10,882 nt of DNA from assembly GCA_026397695.1 (NCBI GenBank), contig JAPLUJ010000215.1, forward strand, positions 1-10,882. The letters are read 5' to 3'. This DNA is from Verrucomicrobiota bacterium (lineage in GTDB: Bacteria; Verrucomicrobiota; Verrucomicrobiia; Verrucomicrobiales; Akkermansiaceae). Of the stretch, positions 1 through 5,897 are shown piece by piece (position 1 is the first letter of the stretch; every line of letters starts with the position of its first letter). The translations under genes were made by a program, and so were the position numbers. The notes below the pieces were generated by a model. The model saw only the letters and a list, made by a program, of their open reading frames with translations, was not told where the DNA came from and did not search any database.

Positions 1-90
1 GAGCGCTTCATGGGCTTGGCGGACAGGAATGTCCGCGCTCCTTATGGCATGCGCACTTCACGGGCCTTGCGGACGGGAATGTCCGCACTC
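1..90 (+). repeat. 50-bp palindromic repeat array, left copy (runs off the window edge)
   Basis: Two units of the same ~50-bp repeat that forms the larger array at 1031-1395. The palindromic cores lie at 19-36 (GCGGACAGGAATGTCCGC) and 69-86. In the second core one A is replaced by G, which would give a G-U pair in plus-strand RNA. The first 74 bases recur exactly at 1219-1292, so this is the end of another array and probably continues to the left. The second unit runs out at about base 92. I see no protein gene here: a forward frame is open, but the 50-bp period does not keep frame. Confidence 0.85.
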
Positions 91-100
91 CTTGAAAGCC

Positions 101-124
101 GGGGCTCCGCAACGCCGATCCTCA
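101..124 (+). repeat. 24-bp direct repeat, copy 1 (partner at 745-768)
   Basis: Begins GGGGCTCCGCAACGCCG and ends CCTCA. It matches 745-768 at 23 of 24 positions by eye. It covers the hicA stop codon. With its partner it brackets hicBA and the short intergenic region behind it. It may be a dispersed intergenic repeat rather than a true target duplication. Confidence 0.7.
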
Positions 125-307
125 CGGGTCAGCGATGCCCAGGTCCTGGCAGATTTTTTTGGCCAGAAGATCGTGGATTTCCTGATGTCGGGGCACTGCG
201 GATCGTTTGTTAGACCGACGGTTCCGCCACCACGAGTGGTTGCCACCTTCGCGCACCAACTCGCAATCCATGGCCGTCAAATGCCGCAAGAGGGCCCGTC
301 GCTTCAT
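122..307 (-). CDS. hicA: HicA family mRNA interferase toxin
   Basis: A 61-residue HicA-type toxin. In the family, HicA is a small dsRBD-like RNase that cuts mRNA in the cytoplasm and is held inactive by HicB. Visible marks are the start MKRRALLRHL, then CELVREGGNHSWW with His24 at the catalytic histidine position of the family, then the conserved SAVPRHQEI segment at about residues 36-44 and the ending KICQDLGI. The length is normal and no residue looks missing. The ATG at 307-305 is chosen because its first bases form an ATGA overlap with the hicB stop, implying translational coupling and hicB-hicA order. The stop codon (122-124) lies inside a 24-bp dispersed repeat (101-124) that recurs at 745-768, so the 3' end abuts repeat DNA. 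The longer open frame upstream on this strand is a shadow of hicB and intergenic DNA. Identification is confident; toxicity is inferred. Confidence 0.9.
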   Translation of the reverse strand: MKRRALLRHLTAMDCELVREGGNHSWWRNRRSNKRSAVPRHQEIHDLLAKKICQDLGIADP

Positions 308-531
308 ACGCTCACGGGTTCTTCGGTGAAGTTGCCACGTGCGGCGGCTCGCGCGTCCGCCCGGTTGAACTCCAGCGCTTCCCTCAGCATCTCCCGCAGC
401 GACAACAACAACGCCTCCTTCGTGCGTTCCTGCGCATTGACACCAGGAACTTCCTCGATCCAGCCGATCCACCAACCACTGTCCTGTTTGGTGATTGCCG
501 TATAGGTCGCCGCAGGGGTCGCATTCGTCAT
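304..531 (-). CDS. hicB: HicB family antitoxin (short form)
   Basis: A 75-residue short HicB-like antitoxin. The family binds HicA, masks its active site and usually autorepresses the operon. The sequence has the partial RNase H-like HicB pattern: a strand YTAITKQDSGWWIGWIEEVPG (about residues 10-30), the turn VNAQERT, then the helix EALLLSLREMLREALEFNR (about 38-56). It is followed by a short tail with no recognisable ribbon-helix-helix or HTH domain, so DNA binding is not evident from sequence. The start ATG at 531-529 has an AGGA seven bases upstream. Its stop overlaps the hicA ATG by four bases, so the two are one transcript with the antitoxin translated first. Neighbouring DNA is repeat-rich on both sides, as expected for a mobile TA cassette. 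Confidence 0.9.
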   Translation of the reverse strand: MTNATPAATYTAITKQDSGWWIGWIEEVPGVNAQERTKEALLLSLREMLREALEFNRADARAAARGNFTEEPVSV

Positions 532-538
532 GAGACAA

Positions 539-542
539 TCCT
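539..542 (-). promoter_or_regulatory. Ribosome binding site of hicB
   Basis: AGGA on the minus strand, seven bases before the hicB ATG at 531. It supports that start. The leaders of the large secreted genes at 3355 and 5844 lack any such motif. Confidence 0.55.
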
Positions 543-602
543 AGCCGCCCTTGAGCGCCGCGCAAGCCTTGAAAAGACGGGTATTGGTCAGAGGTCAGAG
601 GA

Positions 603-625
603 TTGTTAGATTGACGGTTCCACCA
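603..625 (-). pseudogene. Short hicA-like fragment (possible remnant)
   Basis: The 23 bases at 603-625 match 207-229, which lies inside hicA, at about 20 of 23 positions. Read on the minus strand they give WWNRQSN, comparable to the WWRNRRSNK segment of HicA just after its catalytic His. No start, no catalytic His and no further HicA sequence can be followed, so this is at most a scrap of a second hicA copy or a short dispersed motif that also occurs in hicA. A small tandem GGTCAGA duplication lies beside it at about 587-600. Confidence 0.3.
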
Positions 626-635
626 AGTCGGTGGC

Positions 636-654
636 GCGCTCTCGCCGAGAGCGC
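636..654. repeat. Perfect 9-bp palindrome with one central base
   Basis: Arms GCGCTCTCG (636-644) and CGAGAGCGC (646-654) around one C. In RNA it would fold as a seven-pair stem with a CGCCG loop. There is no T-run on either side, so it does not look like an intrinsic terminator. It resembles REP-like dispersed palindromes. Confidence 0.65.
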
Positions 655-744
655 CTGTCAAAGGCATGAGCCTGAAGTGTCCCTGCAGAAGAAATCTTCC
701 GGACTTTCTTTGACGACTCATGCTCCCGCATGGTCTGCGGCCTC

Positions 745-768
745 GGGGCTCCGCAACGCCGTTCCTCA
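745..768 (+). repeat. 24-bp direct repeat, copy 2 (partner at 101-124)
   Basis: The second copy of the GGGGCTCCGCAACGCCG-type repeat, differing at one base. It lies just left of the MITE-like element at 779. The rest of 532-778 holds the hicA-like scrap, the 636-654 palindrome and presumably the hicBA promoter. I cannot place a convincing -10/-35 pair, and I see no gene. Confidence 0.7.
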
Positions 769-778
769 AGGGGGGCGC

Positions 779-947
779 GGGCGGCCCCGCCCAATCCTGT
801 TCAATTAAGAAATTCGAACCGCAGATGGACGCAGATGAACACAGATAAAATCAAAAATCTCTCTTCATCTGCGTCTATCTGCGTTCATCTGCGGTTAAAA
901 CCCTCTTCTCGTCCTGCTTAATTGAACGGTATTGGGCGGCCCCGCCC
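779..947. mobile_element. MITE-like element with ~30-bp terminal inverted repeats
   Basis: The left end (779-808) is a GC block followed by GTTCAATTAA. The right end (918-947) is its inverted partner, TTAATTGAAC followed by the same kind of GC block. About 26 of 30 positions match when the right end is reverse complemented, including a perfect 10-bp inner part and an outer GCCCAAT/ATTGGGC part. Inside sits a second inverted repeat (817-896). There is no transposase or credible ORF, so if mobile it would need an enzyme supplied in trans. I could not see a target-site duplication. It may instead be a non-mobile structured repeat. Confidence 0.5.
817..896. repeat. CGCAGAT-rich imperfect inverted repeat (hairpin)
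   Basis: The arms at 817-848 and 865-896 pair over 32 positions with about five mismatches (two of them G-U in one orientation) around a 16-base A/T-rich loop. The arms are themselves iterations of CGCAGATG, beginning AACCGCAGATG and ending CATCTGCGGTT. Units of this kind are, from general knowledge, a common dispersed intergenic repeat in environmental bacteria. The hairpin is centred in the larger inverted structure at 779-947. Confidence 0.85.
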
Positions 948-1030
948 GTGATCTTCATGGGCCAACGGGCGAGCCGCGCCGTTCCCCTCTTCTTTTCCTG
1001 CCTTCCTCATTTCTCATTCCAAGTTCATTG
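948..1030 (+). other. Gene-free spacer with pyrimidine-rich tract
   Basis: Between the MITE-like element and the repeat array. Positions 982-1020 are almost all C and T on the plus strand. No ORF, hairpin or clear promoter is seen. It is part of an 886-base stretch (532-1417) without a supported gene. Confidence 0.5.
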
Positions 1031-1395
1031 GCCTTGCGGACAGGAATGTCCGCAGTCCTTATGGCATGCGCGCTTCATGGGCTTGGCGGACAGGAATGTC
1101 CGCACTCCTTTTGGCATGAGCGCTTCATGGGCTTGGCGGACAGGAATGTCCGCGCTCCTTATGGCACGCGCGCTTCTTGGGCCTTGGCGGACAGGAATGT
1201 CCGCACTCCTTTTGGCATGAGCGCTTCATGGGCTTGGCGGACAGGAATGTCCGCGCTCCTTATGGCATGCGCACTTCACGGGCCTTGCGGACAGAATGTC
1301 CGCGGTCCTTATGGCATGCGCACTTCACGGGCCTTGCGGACAGAATGTCCGCGGTCCTTATGGCATGCGCGTTCCTTAGGCCTTGCGGACGGGAG
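1031..1395 (+). repeat. 50-bp palindromic tandem repeat array (seven cores plus a decayed eighth)
   Basis: Cores of GCGGACAGGAATGTCCGC start at 1036, 1086, 1136, 1187 and 1237. Shortened cores with loop GAA start at 1287 and 1336, and a decayed copy lies at 1385. Spacing is therefore 49-51 bases. Each core is a 7-bp inverted repeat around GGAA, a GNRA-type tetraloop in plus-strand RNA. The segments between cores are near-identical (CTCCTTATGGCATGCGC, then CTTCATGGGC and variants), so this is not a CRISPR array with unique spacers. The intervals after the 1086 and 1187 cores are identical, indicating duplication by whole units. The array ends in the leuA leader. Plus-strand frames are largely free of stops, which generates spurious ORFs, but the period is not a multiple of three. 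Confidence 0.9.
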
Positions 1396-1417
1396 GGGGC
1401 GGCTTCATGATGTGCCC

Positions 1418-3103
1418 ATGCAGCCGTCCTCGCTGGCCAAATACCGTGCGTTTCCCACCGTCGCCCTGCCCGACCGCTCGTGGCCGGACAGGACGCTCGA
1501 CCACGCGCCCGAGTGGTGCTCGGTCGATCTGCGCGATGGCAACCAAGCGCTGCCGCAGCCGATGTCGATCGAGGAGAAGCTGGAGTTTTTCGATTTGTTA
1601 GTGCGGGTGGGCTTCAAGCAGATCGAGGTGGGTTTTCCGTCGGCGGCGGACACCGAGTTTCATTTCCTGCGGCGCTTGATCGAGGAAAACCGGATTCCCG
1701 CGGATGTGACGGTGCAGGTGTTGGTGCAAACGCGCGAGCACCTGATCCGCCGGACATTCGAGGCGATTCGCGGGGCGCGCCGGGCGATTGTGCATATCTA
1801 TAACTCGACCTCGCCGCTGCAACGCCGGATCACCTTCGCGGACGCCACGCGCGAATCGATCCGCGACATCGCGGTGGAGGGTGCGCGGTTGGTCAAGGAA
1901 TTGGCTGCAAGCGTGCCGGAAACCGAGGTGGTGCTGCAGTATTCACCCGAATCGTTTTCCGATACCGAGCTGGATTTCGCCCTCGAGTGCTGCCACGCGG
2001 TAATGGCTGTCTGGCAGCCGACGCCGGCGAAAAAAATCATCCTCAATCTGCCGGCGACCGTCGAGTGGACCACCCCGAACGTGCATGCCGACCAAATCGA
2101 GTGGATGTGCCGGCACTTGCAAAACCGTGAGTCGGTCATCGTTTCGCTGCACACCCACAACGACCGCGGCACCGGCGTGGCGGCCACCGAGCTCGGCCTG
2201 TTAGCCGGCGCGGACCGCGTCGAAGGCACGCTCTTCGGCAACGGCGAACGCACCGGCAACCTCGACATCGTCACCGCCGCCCTCAACCTCAACAGCCACG
2301 GCATCCCGTCCGGCCTGGATTTTTCCGACCTGCAAGCGATCCGCACGGTGTATGAACGGGTCACCCGCCTCAATGTGCCCGAACGCCAGCCCTACGCCGG
2401 CGAACTCGTTTTCACCGCCTTCTCGGGCTCCCATCAGGACGCCATCAAAAAAGGCCTCGACCGCCGCGCCGAGGAAACCATCCGCAATCCACACGTGCCG
2501 TGGGGCGTCCCCTATCTAACCATCGATCCGCAGGACATCGGCCGCTCGTATGAGGCGATCATCCGCATCAATTCCCAATCGGGCAAAGGTGGCGTGGCCT
2601 GGGTGTTAGACCGCGAGCACGGCTTCGACCTGCCGAAAACCATGCACCCGCAGGTGGGTAAACGCATCTACGACCTGGCCGATGCGCTCGGCCGCGAACT
2701 CACCGCCGATGAAATCCGCGACGCGTTTTTCCGGGATTTTGTCAATCTGGCGAGTCCGCTGGATGTGATGGATTACGAGCTGATCCACCAGGTGGGTGAG
2801 CGCGGGCGGGTGAAATGCGAGGCGAGCATCCTCAACCATGGCGCGCAGCAACACATCGAGGGATTCGGCAATGGTCCGATCAACGCCTTCGTGCATGCCC
2901 TCGAAAACACCGGCCTGAAAGACTTCAAGGTCACCGACTACCGGTCGCACGCGGTGCGCGGCGGATCGGATGCGAGCGCCGCGTCCTACGTCCAGCTCCA
3001 GCATGACGACGGCCGCCTGTTATGGGGCGCGGGCGTCGATCCCTCGATCGAAATGGCCGGCCTCAAGGCGCTCGTCACCGCATGGAACATGCTACATCTT
3101 TAA
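1418..3103 (+). CDS. leuA: 2-isopropylmalate synthase (long form)
   Basis: Condenses acetyl-CoA with 2-oxoisovalerate to give 2-isopropylmalate, the first committed step of leucine synthesis (EC 2.3.3.13), in the cytoplasm. The 561-residue length fits the long, yeast/actinobacterial-like LeuA form. The TIM barrel shows DLRDGNQAL (residues 37-45, with the metal-binding Asp and catalytic Arg region), GFKQIEVGFPSA (from 65), YSPESFSDTE (from 175), the metal-ligand motif HTHND (245-249) and GNGERTGN (274-281). The last ~110 residues form the leucine-binding regulatory domain, so feedback inhibition by leucine is expected. The ATG at 1418 places the KYRAFP segment eight residues in, as is usual. 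The same frame is open back to 932 through the repeat array, but that extension translates repeat DNA and is rejected. GGGAGGGGG at 1391-1399 is too far upstream for a normal SD. No other leu gene is in view. Confidence 0.95.
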   Translation: MQPSSLAKYRAFPTVALPDRSWPDRTLDHAPEWCSVDLRDGNQALPQPMSIEEKLEFFDLLVRVGFKQIEVGFPSAADTEFHFLRRLIEENRIPADVTVQVLVQTREHLIRRTFEAIRGARRAIVHIYNSTSPLQRRITFADATRESIRDIAVEGARLVKELAASVPETEVVLQYSPESFSDTELDFALECCHAVMAVWQPTPAKKIILNLPATVEWTTPNVHADQIEWMCRHLQNRESVIVSLHTHNDRGTGVAATELGLLAGADRVEGTLFGNGERTGNLDIVTAALNLNSHGIPSGLDFSDLQAIRTVYERVTRLNVPERQPYAGELVFTAFSGSHQDAIKKGLDRRAEETIRNPHVPWGVPYLTIDPQDIGRSYEAIIRINSQSGKGGVAWVLDREHGFDLPKTMHPQVGKRIYDLADALGRELTADEIRDAFFRDFVNLASPLDVMDYELIHQVGERGRVKCEASILNHGAQQHIEGFGNGPINAFVHALENTGLKDFKVTDYRSHAVRGGSDASAASYVQLQHDDGRLLWGAGVDPSIEMAGLKALVTAWNMLHL

Positions 3104-3354
3104 CACGCCTGAACCAATCGGTAAAATATATTTTCGCCCCCCTGCAAATCGGTCTAACTCCTTGTTATATGGGGCTTGCAGCCGCTGTCGGACGCTCTGG
3201 TTTTCTTGCCAGACCAGGTTCCGGTATCGAATTACCTTGAGGTGATTGGAGAATCCCGTTAAACGCTTGGAATCCTGATAGGCGACAGGTGTTCCGTTAG
3301 TGGATCACGCTCTCGCAAGAACAGCATCCAACTAACCCCCCCAATTCCCAACAC
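3104..3354 (+). other. Intergenic region between leuA and the fibre gene
   Basis: 251 bases with no ORF I can support. An A/T-rich patch (TAAAATATATTTT) follows the leuA stop. A weak CTGG/CCAG inverted repeat lies near 3197-3212 without a T-run, so I do not call a terminator. The last ~30 bases before the ATG at 3355 are C/A-rich with a C7 run at 3336-3342 and no SD motif. Confidence 0.4.
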
Positions 3355-5769
3355 ATGAAATCCCCGCGCAACCATCCGCACCGGTTAGCCACGCTCGGTT
3401 TGTCGGTACTCACAACCGCCCTGTGCAGCCCTGCGTTGCACGCTGCGGTAACTCTCAATGGGACCGATACCTTCGTGGTGTCGGGCACTCCGACGGGTGA
3501 CCTCACGGTTACCGGTGATCTGAGCGTCGTGAAAGGCATCGACATCGGCATCACGTCCGCGACCCCGGCGCTCGCGGCGGTGCAACTCAACTACTTCGGC
3601 GGCCCCGTGAATGCCGCGATGTTCGACCTCACCGCCGCTCTCGGCACCCTCCGCTGGCGCGACAACCTGGTGGCCACGGCACGCGATAAAATGGCGCTCG
3701 ATGGCGCCAACCTCCTCACCCTCTACAAGTCCGACGGCACGGGCGTCGGCATCCTGCTCAATCCGAACACCGGCCAGCTCGATCTATCAGGGACCGGCAG
3801 CGGAATTTATGCTGGGGGCACTCCGGTCTTCAACATCGGGCCCACGGGCAATCTGCTATTTGGCAACCGGCCGATCAATATTTCCGCGACCACGCCAGCC
3901 AGTTCATCCACCACCGGTGCCTTGACCGTTACCGGCGGCCTCGGGGTGGCGATGGATGCCTATATCAACGGGATCCGGGTGGGCAAGGGCGGTGGCAACG
4001 TAGCCAGCAACACGGCTTATGGCGTGAACGCGCTGCAAGCCAACACCAGCGGATCCCTCAACACCGCTACAGGTTATGAGGCGCTCGGGTATAACACCAC
4101 GGGATATTACAACACTGCCGCAGGATACCATGCACTGCGGGCCAACACCACCGGATTCTCCAACACCGCAGCCGGTATTTATGCGCTGCGGGCCAACACC
4201 ACCGGCGGCAACAACACCGCTGCCGGTGCTTATGCGCTTTTTTCCAATACCACCGGATCTTGCAATACCGCCACCGGGTATTATGCACTGCGGATCAACA
4301 CCACCGGCGGCGCCAACACCGCCTCAGGCTATCAATCACTTTATTACAACACCACGGGATATGCCAACACGGCTGCAGGTTTTTACTCCCTTTTGTCCAA
4401 CACCACGGGATACTACAACACCGCCGCAGGGTCTTATGCGCTCTATGCCAACACCACGGGTGGCTCAAACACCGCCGCGGGTTCTTTTTCGCTCTATACC
4501 AACACCACGGGATACTACAACACCGCCGCAGGTTCTTATGCGCTCTATGCCAACACCACGGGTGGCTACAACACCGCCGCGGGTTCTTTTGCGCTTTATT
4601 ACAACACCACGGGCGGCAACAACGCCGCCTACAGCTATGGCTCGCTGCGGTCCAACACCACCGGATCCTCCAACACCGCCTCAGGCTATCAATCGCTTTA
4701 TTACAACACAACGGGCGGGTCCAACGTGGCCATCGGATCCAGCGCGGGAAAATTTCAAGCCAATGGCAGCACCACCTTGGCCGTAACAAACAACAGCATC
4801 TACATCGGCGCGGATACCCGCGGGTTTTCCAACCTTGACCAGAATTCCATCGTCATCGGCGCATCCGCCGTGGGTGAGGGCGCGAACACCACCGTCATCG
4901 GCAATAGCAGCACCCTCAAAACCCATCTTTACGGCACGGTCAATGCCAGCGCGTTCACCATCAACAATATCCCGATCATGACCCCCTCATATGGATCTCA
5001 CAGCGTGCTTTCCAACGGTGCCATCCTGGCGCTTGGCAACTATGCAAATGCCACCCAACAGGACGCCATTGCCATCGGCACAGGCGCACAGGCATCGGGC
5101 GGGGGGTCTCTCGCGCTCGGCAGTAGCTCGTATTGTGATCCCTCCGCATATAACAGCTTGGCAATGACGGGCGGTCGGGCCACCAATGGTTATGCCATAG
5201 CGGCCGGATATGGCGAGGCCAACGGGGAATTCAGCATGGGCATTGGCACAGGCGTCGCGGATGGAGCGTCTTCCATCGCGCTCGGTGGCTGTGATTGGCA
5301 ATACGGCAACTGGCCGGGCAATCACAGCACCGGCGAGAATTCCGTGACCCTCGGCGGTGTGGGGAATCAAGCCATGGGGTTTTCCAGCATTGCCGCGGGA
5401 TTCTGGACCACGGCGCCGAGCGCGCATGCAGTGGCACTGGGATCCCTCAATCTCGCGTTGGGATCGGATCCTAACGAATGGGTGGAAAACGACCCGCTTT
5501 TCGAATTGGGCAATGGCTATGCTCCCCGCAACTGGACAGAACCGGATGCCAGTACCCGCTCCAACGCCATCACCACCCTCAAGAACGGCCAAACCACGCT
5601 GACTAACAAGCAATGGAAGGCACATGCAAGCACACCGCTCGCGGATCCCGCCGCCGGCACCGCCAGCGGTGGCGAAGCCCTGGTCGTGGAAGGGCACACC
5701 CGGCTCAAAGGCAAGGTCGTCATCGAACAGGCCCAAGGTGACATCTCCATGGGAATCTATGGCCCATAA
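3355..5769 (+). CDS. Exported YadA-head-like fibre/adhesin-type repeat protein
   Basis: An 804-residue exported protein, not identified with a named gene. A Sec signal peptide is clear (KSPRNHPHR, then a hydrophobic core, cleavage probably after SPALHA at residue 30). Residues 31-215 are strand-rich with a tail-fibre-like stretch STTGALTVTGGLGVAMDAYI. Residues 230-467 are fourteen contiguous 17-residue units of type NTTGxxNTAAGxxALxx. From 468 to about 700 follow irregular YadA-head-like repeats such as DAIAIGTGAQASGGGSLALG (from 570). The C-terminal part has DPLFELGNG (from 713), LKNGQTTLTNKQW (from 742) and ends GDISMGIYGP. Such repeats fold as left-handed beta rolls, often trimeric, in adhesins and phage tail fibres. 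A YadA beta-barrel anchor, LPXTG, PEP-CTERM and T9SS tail are all absent to my eye, so attachment is unexplained. The start has no SD. A surface fibre is the best guess; a phage-derived fibre is less likely given the signal peptide. Confidence 0.8.
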   Translation: MKSPRNHPHRLATLGLSVLTTALCSPALHAAVTLNGTDTFVVSGTPTGDLTVTGDLSVVKGIDIGITSATPALAAVQLNYFGGPVNAAMFDLTAALGTLRWRDNLVATARDKMALDGANLLTLYKSDGTGVGILLNPNTGQLDLSGTGSGIYAGGTPVFNIGPTGNLLFGNRPINISATTPASSSTTGALTVTGGLGVAMDAYINGIRVGKGGGNVASNTAYGVNALQANTSGSLNTATGYEALGYNTTGYYNTAAGYHALRANTTGFSNTAAGIYALRANTTGGNNTAAGAYALFSNTTGSCNTATGYYALRINTTGGANTASGYQSLYYNTTGYANTAAGFYSLLSNTTGYYNTAAGSYALYANTTGGSNTAAGSFSLYTNTTGYYNTAAGSYALYANTTGGYNTAAGSFALYYNTTGGNNAAYSYGSLRSNTTGSSNTASGYQSLYYNTTGGSNVAIGSSAGKFQANGSTTLAVTNNSIYIGADTRGFSNLDQNSIVIGASAVGEGANTTVIGNSSTLKTHLYGTVNASAFTINNIPIMTPSYGSHSVLSNGAILALGNYANATQQDAIAIGTGAQASGGGSLALGSSSYCDPSAYNSLAMTGGRATNGYAIAAGYGEANGEFSMGIGTGVADGASSIALGGCDWQYGNWPGNHSTGENSVTLGGVGNQAMGFSSIAAGFWTTAPSAHAVALGSLNLALGSDPNEWVENDPLFELGNGYAPRNWTEPDASTRSNAITTLKNGQTTLTNKQWKAHASTPLADPAAGTASGGEALVVEGHTRLKGKVVIEQAQGDISMGIYGP
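4042..4755 (+). repeat. Fourteen 51-bp tandem repeats in the fibre gene
   Basis: Units start every 51 bases from 4042 (each beginning with the AAC of NTTG or NTSG) to 4705, with a partial unit before them at 4009. The spacing never slips, so the reading frame is preserved. The units at 4399 and 4501 differ at one base and encode the same 17 residues. The following units (4450, 4552) are also alike, so 4399-4500 and 4501-4602 look like a recent 102-bp duplication. The units at 4297 and 4654 also share a long identical 3' half. Copy number is likely to vary between strains. Confidence 0.95.
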
Positions 5770-5843
5770 TCCTATAGCGTCGGTCTGCGACCGTCGCCGA
5801 TCAATAACGCGCCGTCCCCACCACCCACTCTATTCCACCCCCC

Positions 5844-5897
5844 ATGCGTCAATCCCCCCCCATACGTCATTTCCCCCCCACGCGTCCCCTCCCCCGC
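5844..5897 (+). repeat. Three 18-bp poly-C repeats over the start codons of the hydrolase gene
   Basis: Codons 1-18 read MRQSPP, IRHFPP, TRPLPR: three imperfect 18-bp units, each with RCGT near its start and C-rich after it. They contain a C8 run (5854-5861) and a C7 run (5873-5879), and a C6 run sits just before the ATG. This forms the basic n-region of the signal peptide. Length change in either run would shift the frame within the first dozen codons. Confidence 0.75.

Noticed and set aside
122..769. 215-residue minus-strand protein
   Set aside because: Only its last 61 residues are HicA. The rest is the wrong frame of hicB plus repeat DNA, and the hicA start is fixed by the ATGA overlap.
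1031..1395. CRISPR array
   Set aside because: The segments between the palindromic cores are themselves near-identical, so there are no unique spacers. No cas gene is in view.
932..1417. Protein-coding extension of leuA or separate proteins in the repeat array
   Set aside because: The sequence is tandem intergenic repeat with a period of 49-51 bases. The translated frame changes from unit to unit, and LeuA homology starts at 1418.
3197..3217. Terminator after leuA
   Set aside because: The CTGG/CCAG inverted repeat is only 4-5 bp with no following T-run.
4067..4789. Antisense and alternate-frame ORFs across the fibre repeats (Arg/Cys/Trp-rich or Pro/Thr-rich translations)
   Set aside because: They are shadows of the 51-bp repeats. 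The in-frame 804-residue protein has a signal peptide and a coherent repeat structure.
4987..5736. 249-residue minus-strand ORF opposite the end of the fibre gene
   Set aside because: It lies wholly antisense to a well-supported secreted protein and shows no recognisable domain.
5781..5793. Terminator between the fibre and hydrolase genes (CGGTC TGC GACCG)
   Set aside because: A 5-bp stem without a T-run is too weak to call.
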